A stretch of DNA of 55,730 nt, from positions 1 through 55,730 of the forward strand of contig CAKSYU010000009.1 of the NCBI GenBank assembly GCA_934524965.1, written 5' to 3'. Within the stretch, counting starts at the first letter, position 1; each line of letters opens with the position of its first letter. Position numbers and translations under genes: made by a program. Of this stretch, positions 23,295 to 30,608 are shown in pieces. The notes beneath the pieces are model-generated. The model searched no databases, was not told where the DNA came from, and worked only from the letters and a program-made list of their open reading frames with translations. Origin of the DNA: an uncultured Angelakisella sp. Its GTDB lineage: Bacteria; Bacillota; Clostridia; Oscillospirales; Ruminococcaceae.

Positions 23295-24056
23295 ATGAGC
23301 ATTTTGGAAGTCAAGAATCTGCGCAAGGTCTACACCACCCGCTTCGGCGGCAATCAGGTGGAGGCGCTGCGCAGTGTCAGCTTTACGGTGGAGCAGGGCG
23401 AGTATGTCGCGGTCATGGGCGAAAGCGGCAGCGGCAAAACCACCCTCCTCAATATTCTGGCGGCGCTGGATCAGCCCACCGCCGGCAGCGTTGCGCTGGA
23501 CGGCAGGGAGCTGGGGCGCATCAAAGATGCCGATGCCGCCGCGTTCCGGCGGGATCACCTCGGCTTTGTGTTTCAGGAGTTCAATCTCCTCGATACCTTC
23601 TCGCTGGAGGATAACATCGCCCTGCCGCTGGTGCTGGCGGGCAAAAACTACCGCGAGATCACCGAAAAGCTGACCCCCGTCGCCCGCCGCCTTGGCATTG
23701 CCGAGCTGCTGGCGAAGTATCCCTATGAGGTCTCCGGCGGGCAGAAGCAGCGCGCGGCGGTCGCCCGCGCCATCATCACCCAGCCCCGCCTGCTTTTGGC
23801 AGATGAGCCGACCGGCGCCCTCGATTCCCGCTCCAGCGAGGAGCTGCTGCGCCTCTTTGGCGAGCTGAACCGCGGCGGTCAGACCATCGTGATGGTCACC
23901 CACTCGGTGCGGGCGGCAAGCACCGCCGGCAGGGTGCTGTTCATCAAAGATGGCGAGGTGTTCCACCAGCTTTACCGCGGCGGACGCACCGAGGAACAGT
24001 TCTATCAGGAGATCAGCGGTACCCTTACCCTGCTGGCGACGGGAGGGAAGGCGTAA
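23295..24056 (+). CDS. BceA-like ABC transporter ATPase
   Basis: The 253-residue ATPase belongs to the MacB/Bce group. It has Walker A GESGSGKTT (Lys about residue 48), Q-loop VFQEFNLLDTFS, signature VSGGQKQRAAVARA, Walker B LLLADEPTGALD and H-loop MVTHSV. With the permease encoded next it would protect cell-wall lipid targets from antimicrobial peptides and at the same time signal to the kinase. ATG 23295 is preceded by AAGGAGG. Its stop overlaps the permease start by one base (TAATG). Confidence 0.92.
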   Translation: MSILEVKNLRKVYTTRFGGNQVEALRSVSFTVEQGEYVAVMGESGSGKTTLLNILAALDQPTAGSVALDGRELGRIKDADAAAFRRDHLGFVFQEFNLLDTFSLEDNIALPLVLAGKNYREITEKLTPVARRLGIAELLAKYPYEVSGGQKQRAAVARAIITQPRLLLADEPTGALDSRSSEELLRLFGELNRGGQTIVMVTHSVRAASTAGRVLFIKDGEVFHQLYRGGRTEEQFYQEISGTLTLLATGGKA

Positions 24057-26104
24057 TGAAATTCGGTCTTTATCCGCGGCTTGCCGTCGCGGGGATCCGC
24101 AAAAATAAGCGGCTGTATGTGCCGTACCTGCTTACCTGCACCGGCATGGTGATGATGTACTATATCATCGTTTTCCTCCAGCACAATGCCATGCTGGAGG
24201 GTATGCGCGGCGGAACATCTACCGCCGCCATTCTGGCGCTGGGCAGCTGGGTCGTGGCGATCTTCGCCTGCATCTTCCTCTTTTATACCCACTCCTTTCT
24301 GCTGCGCCGCCGCAAAAGGGAGTTCGGTCTCTACAATATCCTCGGCATGGGTCGCCGCCACCTCGTGCGCATCGAGATATGGGAAACGCTGCTTGTCGCC
24401 CTCGGCACCACCGCGGCGGGAATTTTGTGCGGCATCGCCTTTTCCAAACTGGCGGAGCTGGGGCTGATGAACCTCATGCGCGGCGGGATCACCTATACCT
24501 TCTCCGTCAGCACCGATGCCATCATGGCTTCGCTGCTCGTGTTCGGCGTCATTCACCTGCTGCTGCTTCTGCGCGCCGCCATCGCGGTGGGACGCACCTC
24601 GGCGGTCAGCCTGCTGCAAAGCGAAGCCGCCGGCGAAAAGCCGCCCCGCGCCAACTGGTTCTTGGGGCTGCTGGGCTTTGTGCTGCTGGGCGTCGCCTAC
24701 TACATGGCGGTCACCATCAAGGAGCCGCTCATGGCGCTGTCCCTGTTCTTCGTGGCGGTCGTGCTGGTGATCCTCGCCACCTACCTCATCATGATCAGCG
24801 GCAGCGTGCTGCTGTGCCGCCGCCTGCAAAAGAACACCGCCTACTACTATGATCCCCGCCACTTTGTGTCGGTCTCATCCATGGTGTACCGCATGAAGCG
24901 CAACGGCGCGGGGCTTGCCTCGGTCTGTATCCTTGCCACCATGGTGCTGGTCATGATCTCCTCCACCACCAGCCTGTATTTCGGGGCAGAGGACTCTCTG
25001 CTGGCACGCTACCCGCGGGAGCTTTCGGTCAGCTACTGCGTGGAGGATATGGAATATCTCTCCGAGAGCTCGGTAACGGAGCTGCGGGAGGAGATCCTCT
25101 CCATACTGGAAAAGAAAAACTGCACCCCGCAGAATGTCCAGGATTGGCGCTGCCTGCGCATCTTCGGATACCTGAACGGCACCCGTGCCGATTTTGAACG
25201 GACGAATGAAGAGGCGCAGACGACCTATCAGCCCGATGGCGAAATATATAACTTCGCTTTTGTTCCGGTGTCGGATTACAATGCGCTTACCGGCAAGAAT
25301 ATCACCCTGAACGCCGGCGAAGCGGCGGTCTATAACTCCCGCGGCGCCGCTTTTTCCGGCAAGGAGGTGGATTTTGGCTACGGTCTGCACTACGATGTGG
25401 CGGAGCATCTGGATACCCCGCTGGAGGACGGCAATATCGCCATGGATATCGCCCCCACGCTGGTGCTTGTCGTTCCGGATCTGACCGAAGCCGAGCGGGG
25501 CTTGGAGGCGCTGGAGCAGTACCCCGCCTGCCGGTGGAACTACGGCTTTGATACCGGACTGCCCACTGAGCAGCAGGTGGAGATCAGCAACGAGCTTTTC
25601 AATGCCAATATCGGCATGCACGATAGCTATACCGAAACCCACGGTATTCGCACCCGCACCATCGAGTGCCGCACCCTCAATGAGGCGGATTTCTTCGGTA
25701 CCTACGGCGGACTTTTCTGTCTCGGCATCATTCTCAGCATCGAGTTCCTCTTTGCCGCCGTCCTCATCATCTATTACAAGCAGATCTCGGAGGGCTACGA
25801 GGATCAGTCCCGCTTCGGCATCATGCAAAAGGTCGGCATGACTAAGGCGGAGATCCGCCGCAGCATCAACAGCCAGCTGCTCACGGTGTTCTACATCCCG
25901 CTTTTGATGGCAGGTCTGCACCTTGCCTTTGCTTTCCCCATGATCCGCCGCCTGCTGCTGCTTTTCAACCTCAATAATGTGGGACTTTTCGCCCTTACCA
26001 CTGTCATCAGCTTCGCGGTGTTCGGCATTTTCTACGCCCTCATCTACCGCGTCACCGGCAATGTGTACTACCGCATCGTCAGCGACGCGCAGAACAGGGA
26101 ATGA
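24056..26104 (+). CDS. BceB-like FtsX-type permease
   Basis: The 682-residue permease has the Bce layout: one N-terminal helix, a first FtsX domain (helices 2-4, to about residue 185), further helices, a large external domain of ~200 residues between helices 7 and 8 (about residues 320-545), and a last three-helix FtsX domain. The external domain is the part that senses peptides in characterised members. It is translationally coupled to the ATPase. Absence of a nearby regulator gene means the module must use a BceR-like protein encoded elsewhere, or is incomplete. Confidence 0.9.
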   Translation: MKFGLYPRLAVAGIRKNKRLYVPYLLTCTGMVMMYYIIVFLQHNAMLEGMRGGTSTAAILALGSWVVAIFACIFLFYTHSFLLRRRKREFGLYNILGMGRRHLVRIEIWETLLVALGTTAAGILCGIAFSKLAELGLMNLMRGGITYTFSVSTDAIMASLLVFGVIHLLLLLRAAIAVGRTSAVSLLQSEAAGEKPPRANWFLGLLGFVLLGVAYYMAVTIKEPLMALSLFFVAVVLVILATYLIMISGSVLLCRRLQKNTAYYYDPRHFVSVSSMVYRMKRNGAGLASVCILATMVLVMISSTTSLYFGAEDSLLARYPRELSVSYCVEDMEYLSESSVTELREEILSILEKKNCTPQNVQDWRCLRIFGYLNGTRADFERTNEEAQTTYQPDGEIYNFAFVPVSDYNALTGKNITLNAGEAAVYNSRGAAFSGKEVDFGYGLHYDVAEHLDTPLEDGNIAMDIAPTLVLVVPDLTEAERGLEALEQYPACRWNYGFDTGLPTEQQVEISNELFNANIGMHDSYTETHGIRTRTIECRTLNEADFFGTYGGLFCLGIILSIEFLFAAVLIIYYKQISEGYEDQSRFGIMQKVGMTKAEIRRSINSQLLTVFYIPLLMAGLHLAFAFPMIRRLLLLFNLNNVGLFALTTVISFAVFGIFYALIYRVTGNVYYRIVSDAQNRE

Positions 26105-26142
26105 TAGACAATTTACCGCCCAAAAGTTTTTGCATATTTTTC

Positions 26143-26171
26143 TTGCTTTTTGCCGCGCGGTATGCTAAACT
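26143..26171 (+). promoter_or_regulatory. Sigma-A promoter for rpmE
   Basis: TTGCTT, a 17-base spacer and TAAACT lie 66 bases before the start codon. Confidence 0.75.
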
Positions 26172-26187
26172 ATTGCAGTACGGTTCA

Positions 26188-26209
26188 GCCAATGCAAGCT
26201 AACATTGGC
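26188..26209 (+). promoter_or_regulatory. rpmE leader hairpin (possible L31 autoregulatory leader)
   Basis: GCCAATG pairs with CATTGGC around CAAGCTAA in the 5' leader of rpmE. L31 leaders that bind their own protein are known in Firmicutes; whether this one belongs to that class cannot be settled by eye. Confidence 0.45.
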
Positions 26210-26237
26210 GCCAGGAATTCGAAAGAGGTGAAATCGC

Positions 26238-26441
26238 ATGAAAAAAGGTATCCATCCCAAGTATGGCCCTGCTGTGATTCGCTGCGCCTGCGGTAATACG
26301 CTGGAGACCATCTCCACCGTCCCCGAGATTCGCGTAGAAATCTGCTCCAAGTGCCACCCGTTCTTTACCGGTAAGCAGAAGCTGGTAGATACCGGCGGTC
26401 GTGTTGATCGTTTCAACAAGCGCTTCAATCTGGGCAAATAA
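26238..26441 (+). CDS. rpmE: 50S ribosomal protein L31
   Basis: This 67-residue ribosomal protein has the zinc-binding (C+) form: Cys16 and Cys18 in RCACGN, Cys36 and Cys39 in CSKC. L31 bridges the large and small subunits, and the C+ form also acts as a zinc store that is replaced by a Cys-less paralogue in zinc starvation in many bacteria. The start follows GAAAGAGGTG. It has its own promoter, a leader hairpin and a strong terminator. Confidence 0.97.
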   Translation: MKKGIHPKYGPAVIRCACGNTLETISTVPEIRVEICSKCHPFFTGKQKLVDTGGRVDRFNKRFNLGK

Positions 26442-26452
26442 TCTGCAAAAGT

Positions 26453-26487
26453 ATAAGGCGGTGCCGCACGGTACCGCCTTATTTTTA
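26453..26487 (+). terminator. rpmE terminator
   Basis: AAGGCGGTGCC pairs with GGTACCGCCTT (one wobble) around GCAC and is followed by ATTTTTA. Confidence 0.88.
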
Positions 26488-26520
26488 CCTTGCCTTCAGC
26501 TAACAAGCGTCCATGCGCCC

Positions 26521-26622
26521 TACAACGGGAAAAACCAGCGCTGACGGCGTCAGAGAACCTTGAAATACGCAAGTATTCCTGCGGCTCTCTTCCTTGTCAT
26601 CATCTGGTTTTCCCTCGCTGTA
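26521..26622. repeat. Palindromic structured element with GGGAAAACCAG-type ends
   Basis: TACAACGGGAAAAACCAG (26521-26538) pairs with CTGGTTTTCCCTCGCTGTA (26604-26622), with small bulges. Inside are CTGAC-GGC-GTCAG, AGAG...CTCT and GAAATAC-GCAA-GTATTC. No coding frame fits. It resembles a dispersed structured repeat, but only one copy is in the window. Confidence 0.5.
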
Positions 26623-26634
26623 TGGTCCTGCGGA

Positions 26635-26676
26635 GTTTTTGAAAGACACATGCGGTGCCTTTCAAAAACCGCATGT
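26635..26676. other. Two mutually exclusive hairpins
   Basis: GTTTTTGAAAG (26635-26645) pairs with CTTTCAAAAAC (26659-26669). ACATGCGG (26648-26655) pairs with CCGCATGT (26669-26676). The two stems cannot form together, because the first arm of one lies in the loop of the other and they share a base at 26669. Confidence 0.5.
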
Positions 26677-26773
26677 CCGCTTATTATCTAAAGGCATATA
26701 CTGCTGTTATTTTGACTTTTCATTAGAAGAAACCGTGTAAGTACAGAAATGCAGATGACGATTAGCTATCATA

Positions 26774-27073
26774 CTTCCCCTATAGTTCCCCTCCTCAGAG
26801 GAGGGGACAGGGGTGGTGGTTCGCCATTCCGCGCTCCAGCGCGGCAGGCGATAAAAATGCGTCGCAGACACCCTATAAGCACCGTTTAGCCCACGCTTCG
26901 GGAAGCCGTCCTTTGGCTTTCCGAGCGGGCGTTCCGGTGCGTGGGTTTTTAGGGCGCAGCCCTAAACCGCTTTTGGGTACTTTTGGCGGTGCAAAAGTAC
27001 CGCCCCGCCGGCAGGCGTACAAGTTAAGTCATATAAAAGACTTTGCTCCGCCGGCAGGCGAGAAGAAACTAAG
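26774..27073 (+). repeat. Long structured intergenic repeat, copy B
   Basis: It is collinear with copies A and C, with all shared blocks present. The CTCCA-loop hairpin reads CCGCGCTCCAGCGCGG here and CCGTGCTCCAGCACGG in copy C, a compensated change. The central hairpin GGGAAGCC/GGCTTTCC also differs from copy C (GGGACGGC/GCCGTTCC) while keeping pairing. The closing stem is TTTAGGGC-GCA-GCCCTAAA. Confidence 0.88.
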
Positions 27074-27109
27074 CCGCAGCAACCCATTTTCAAAAAAGGA
27101 GGTTTCCCC

Positions 27110-27739
27110 ATGTCCGCCCCCTACCGCACCATCGCCGCCCCCGCCGAAGATGAGTTCACGGAGAAAAAAAGCCGCTTCATCGGCTACATCGCCCCCGTCA
27201 CCACCGAGCAGGAGGCGACCGCCTTCATCGAGGGGATCCGTGCCCGCCACAGGGAAGCCCGCCACAACTGTTACGCCTACCGCCTGCGGCAGAATAACCT
27301 CGCCCGCTTCTCCGATGACGGCGAGCCATCGGGCACCGCCGGACGCCCCATTTTGGAGGTGCTCCAGCGGGAGGAGCTTACCGATGTCTGCGTGGTCGTC
27401 ACCCGTTATTTCGGCGGGATATTGCTGGGCACGGGCGGTCTGGCGCGTGCCTATACCCAGGGCTGCAAAATAGCGGTCGCCGCCGCCGAGGTGCTGTGTA
27501 TGCACCCCGCCGCGGAATGTACCCTCACCGCCGATTACGGCTTTTACGGCAAGCTGCAGAACCTGCTGTCCCAGTATGGCGCCGTGCCGCTGGATACCAC
27601 CTTTGAGGGCGATGTCACCGTGCGCTTCATGCTGCGGCAGGAGCGCCTTGCCCCCTTTGCCAAGGCGCTGGAGGAATTGAGCGCCGGTACCCTTGCTCCC
27701 GCCGTTCTGGAAGAAAAGTATTACCCGTTCCCCGAATGA
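27110..27739 (+). CDS. YigZ/IMPACT family protein (UPF0029)
   Basis: The 209-residue product has the N-terminal UPF0029 domain (EFTEKKSRFIGYIAPV, ARHNCYAYRLR, FSDDGEPSGTAGRPIL, TRYFGGILLGTGGLARAY) and the C-terminal DUF1949 ferredoxin-like domain. YigZ relatives are linked to translation control (the eukaryotic IMPACT protein binds GCN1), but the bacterial function is not settled. The start follows AAAAAAGGAGG closely. The next gene has a nearly identical ribosome binding site, and the two lie 49 bases apart in one direction, so they may be co-transcribed. Confidence 0.9.
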   Translation: MSAPYRTIAAPAEDEFTEKKSRFIGYIAPVTTEQEATAFIEGIRARHREARHNCYAYRLRQNNLARFSDDGEPSGTAGRPILEVLQREELTDVCVVVTRYFGGILLGTGGLARAYTQGCKIAVAAAEVLCMHPAAECTLTADYGFYGKLQNLLSQYGAVPLDTTFEGDVTVRFMLRQERLAPFAKALEELSAGTLAPAVLEEKYYPFPE

Positions 27740-27788
27740 TCCCATAAAGTCCGTCAACAGCCGCGAAGTCAAAAAAAGGAGGTTCCCC

Positions 27789-28820
27789 ATGGAGTACACC
27801 CGTCTCGGTCGAACCGGTCTTTCCGTCAGCCGCACGTCCTTCGGCGCGCTGCCGATCCAAAGGATACCGGAGGAGCAGTCCACCGCCCTGCTCCGCGCCG
27901 CCTACGAGGCAGGCGTCAATTTTTATGATACCGCCAATGCCTACACCGATAGTGAGTATAAGCTCGGTCAGGCGCTGGGCGATGTCCGTAAAAATATCAT
28001 CATCGCCACCAAGACCGCTCCCGCCGCCCCCGCGGTCATGCAGCAGCGGCTGGAGCAGAGCCTCAAGATGCTCAAAACCGATTATATTGATATTTACCAG
28101 CTCCACTGCGCTCCCAAGGTCTACCGCCCCGATGAGGAGGACGGCATCTACGACTTTATGCTGCAAAAGAAAAAGGAGGGCGTCATTCGCCATATCTCCA
28201 TCACCGCCCACCGTATTACCGTCGCGGAGGAGGCACTGGAAAGCGGATTGTACGATACCCTGCAATACCCGTTCTCGGTGCTGGCTGAAGAGCGGGAAAT
28301 AAAGCTGGTGCAGCGCGCCGCAGCGCTGGATATCGGCTTTATTGCGATGAAAGCGATGGCGGGCGGCTTGATCCGCCACCCCGAGGTCACCTTCGCGTTC
28401 CTGCGGCAGTATCCGCAGGTGGTGCCCATCTACGGCGTGCAGCGCATGGAGGAGCTGCGTCAGTGGCTTTCGCTGGAAAACGATCCGCCCCGCTGGAACG
28501 AGGAGATGCAGCGTCTGGCGGCGGAGGAAAAAGCCTCGCTCGGCGGGGATTTCTGCCGCAGCTGCGGCTACTGTATGCCCTGTCCCATGGGCATCGAGAT
28601 CCCCAACGCCGCCCGTATGTCGCTGCTGATGACCCGCTCCCCCTATAAGCCCTACATCACCGCCGAGTGGCAGGCAAAGATGCATAAGATCGAGGACTGC
28701 GTCAACTGCCGCCGCTGCGTCGCCCACTGCCCCTATTCGCTGGATACCCCCCGCCTGCTGCGGGATCAGCTGAGGTGGTACGAGGGCTTCTGCGAACAAC
28801 ACCGGTCGGAGCTGGGCTGA
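27789..28820 (+). CDS. Aldo/keto reductase with two 4Fe-4S motifs
   Basis: The 343-residue product is a TIM-barrel aldo/keto reductase (FYDTANAYTDSE, IATKTA and IYQLHC carry the catalytic Asp, Tyr, Lys and His region) with a C-terminal ferredoxin-like extension. Cluster motifs are CRSCGYCMPCPMGIEIP and CVNCRRCVAHCPYSLDTP. Such Fe-S aldo/keto reductases are common in anaerobes; substrates are mostly unknown. ATG 27789 is 5 bases after AAAAAAAGGAGG. A strong hairpin follows 60 bases downstream. Confidence 0.9.
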   Translation: MEYTRLGRTGLSVSRTSFGALPIQRIPEEQSTALLRAAYEAGVNFYDTANAYTDSEYKLGQALGDVRKNIIIATKTAPAAPAVMQQRLEQSLKMLKTDYIDIYQLHCAPKVYRPDEEDGIYDFMLQKKKEGVIRHISITAHRITVAEEALESGLYDTLQYPFSVLAEEREIKLVQRAAALDIGFIAMKAMAGGLIRHPEVTFAFLRQYPQVVPIYGVQRMEELRQWLSLENDPPRWNEEMQRLAAEEKASLGGDFCRSCGYCMPCPMGIEIPNAARMSLLMTRSPYKPYITAEWQAKMHKIEDCVNCRRCVAHCPYSLDTPRLLRDQLRWYEGFCEQHRSELG

Positions 28821-28882
28821 CGCCAAAGCCCGTCCCCGGATGGTTCCTGCGGGCTTCTCCACGCGCTAACTTCTCCCACCCC

Positions 28883-28933
28883 CCGCCAAAATGTTTCCGT
28901 GAAACTTTCCGTGAAACATTTTGGCGGTTTTCT
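28883..28933 (+). terminator. Terminator after the aldo/keto reductase
   Basis: Perfect 15-base arms CCGCCAAAATGTTTC and GAAACATTTTGGCGG are followed by TTTTCTCCC. The loop holds a second GTTTC/GAAAC hairpin through a CCGTGAAAC direct repeat. Confidence 0.7.
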
Positions 28934-29147
28934 CCCGCGTGCGCGCGGGTACACGCAGGTGCACAGGGGGACGCCCGCCGCCCGCGCGGGACGGCTTCGG
29001 CAAAAAATTTGCCCGCCGACCCCGTTCCAAAAATTTTTTGCAAAAATTTGTCCGGTTTAACAGGAATTCGCCGACCGGACTGCGTACTAAGTAAGTAGAG
29101 GGGAAAAATGCCCCATTCCAACCAAAACCGCCAAAAGGAGAGACAGC
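28934..29147. other. Gene-free stretch before dgt
   Basis: A short GC-rich part is followed by AT-rich palindromic sequence (CAAAAATTTTTTGCAAAAATTTG at 29033 onward). No convincing promoter with both boxes was found for the gene that follows, although transcription must start here or upstream. Nothing coding is seen. Confidence 0.35.
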
Positions 29148-30149
29148 ATGACCATTCGAGAGCAGCAGGAGGCGCTGGAGCACGAGATCCTTTCGCCCCG
29201 CGCCGCCTTTGCCAATGAAAGCCACGGCAGAGAACGACCTGAGGAGGAGTGCCCGATGCGCACCCCGTTCCAAAGGGATCGGGACCGTATTCTGCACTGC
29301 AATGCCTTCCGCCGCCTGACCCACAAAACACAGGTCTTTCTTTCGCCGGAGGGCGACCATTACCGCACCCGGCTGACCCACACCTTGGAGGTCAGCCAGA
29401 TCGCCCGTACTCTGAGCCGTGCCCTGCGCCTCAATGAGGATCTGACCGAGGCCATTGCCCTGGGTCACGACTTGGGGCATACCCCTTTCGGCCATGCCGG
29501 GGAATATGCCTTGCAGGACGTTTTTGACTCCGGGTTCCACCACGCCGCCCAAAGCATTCGGGTCGTCACCAAGCTGGAACGGGACGGCAGGGGACTGAAC
29601 CTCACCGAGGAGGTGAGAGAGGGCATTCTGGCGCACAGCGACGGTCAGGCATGGAGCCGGACCCAGGAGGGCAGAGTGGTGCGCTATGCCGATAAGATCG
29701 CCTACATGAACCACGATATCGAAGACGCCATTCGTGCCGGAATTCTTACCGAGGAGGACCTGCCGTGGGAGGTTCGGCTGCGCTTCGGCAACGGCAAAAG
29801 CCGCCGCATCAGTGGTATGCTGCAAGCCCTCATCGAGCACAGCGATGAAACGGTGCAGATGGACGAGGAAAGCGAAAAAAACTTCCTGACTCTCAAGCGC
29901 TTTTTGTTTGAGGCGGTGTACAAAAACCCCGTCGCCAAGGGTGAGGAGGGCAAGGCAAAGGATATTGTGCGGTATCTTTACGGCTACTATGTCGCCAACC
30001 CGCACCGTCTGCCGGACTTTTACCGCGGCATCGCCGAGGAGGAGGGCGCTCCCCGCGCCGCCGCCGATTTCATCAGCGGCATGAGCGACCGTTACTGCGT
30101 CGACCTCTACGAGGGTATGGTCATTCCCCGCTCCTGGTCGGTACTGTAA
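29148..30149 (+). CDS. dgt: dGTP triphosphohydrolase, HD superfamily
   Basis: The 333-residue product belongs to the dGTPase group that cuts dGTP (or other dNTPs) to the nucleoside and triphosphate. It has RDRILHCNAFRRLTHKTQV, the HD-domain metal ligands in LTHTLEVSQIART and GHDLGHTPFGHAGE, and YADKIAYMNHDIEDAI. The size fits the shorter Gram-positive type. The start follows AAAAGGAGAGACAGC. It is followed by the long repeat copy C, with no clear terminator of its own. Confidence 0.9.
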   Translation: MTIREQQEALEHEILSPRAAFANESHGRERPEEECPMRTPFQRDRDRILHCNAFRRLTHKTQVFLSPEGDHYRTRLTHTLEVSQIARTLSRALRLNEDLTEAIALGHDLGHTPFGHAGEYALQDVFDSGFHHAAQSIRVVTKLERDGRGLNLTEEVREGILAHSDGQAWSRTQEGRVVRYADKIAYMNHDIEDAIRAGILTEEDLPWEVRLRFGNGKSRRISGMLQALIEHSDETVQMDEESEKNFLTLKRFLFEAVYKNPVAKGEEGKAKDIVRYLYGYYVANPHRLPDFYRGIAEEEGAPRAAADFISGMSDRYCVDLYEGMVIPRSWSVL

Positions 30150-30187
30150 GCGGCAACCCGCCCGCTGCGGACTTCACCGAAACCATA

Positions 30188-30230
30188 GGTCGCGGTGAGA
30201 GGGTGCGGGAGGTGGTTTTGCCGAGGAAAG
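30188..30230 (+). repeat. Satellite module of the long repeat (C')
   Basis: GGTCGCGGTGAGAGGGTGCG followed by GGAGGTGGTTTTGCCGAG matches 4782-4825. Here it precedes copy C, whereas near copy A it follows. Confidence 0.6.
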
Positions 30231-30243
30231 AAGCGACAGGCTG

Positions 30244-30557
30244 AAAAGTATTAGCCCACTTCCCCCATAGTTCCCCTCCTTTGAGGAGGGGATAGGGGTG
30301 GTGGTTCGCCCTTCCGTGCTCCAGCACGGGGGCGATAAAAATGCGTCGCAGACACCCTATAAGCACCGTTTAGCCCACGCTTCGGGACGGCGTAGCCGTT
30401 CCGAGCGGGCGTTCCGGTGCGTCGGGGTCTTGGGGCTTGCCCCAAGCCGCTTTTGGGTACTTTTGGCGGGCCAAAAGTACCACCCCGCCGGTAGGCGGAG
30501 ATACAGACTAAGCCCTAATTAAAACTTTGCGACGCCGTTAGGCGAGAAGAAACCGAG
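30244..30557 (+). repeat. Long structured intergenic repeat, copy C
   Basis: It is collinear with A and B. Stem variants are CCGTGCTCCAGCACGG, GGGACGGC-GTA-GCCGTTCC, CTTGGGGC-TT-GCCCCAAG and GGTACTTTTGG-CGGG-CCAAAAGTACC. All keep pairing while the sequence differs from A and/or B. It fills the dgt-dnaG gap and ends 51 bases before dnaG. Confidence 0.88.
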
Positions 30558-30608
30558 ATCAAAAATACAAAATCAGACGAGAAATGAGGAGAAAGGAGGG
30601 GAGAGCGT

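Noticed and set aside
29033..29100. Promoter for dgt
   Set aside because: AT-rich and palindromic, but no -35/-10 pair with acceptable spacing could be identified.
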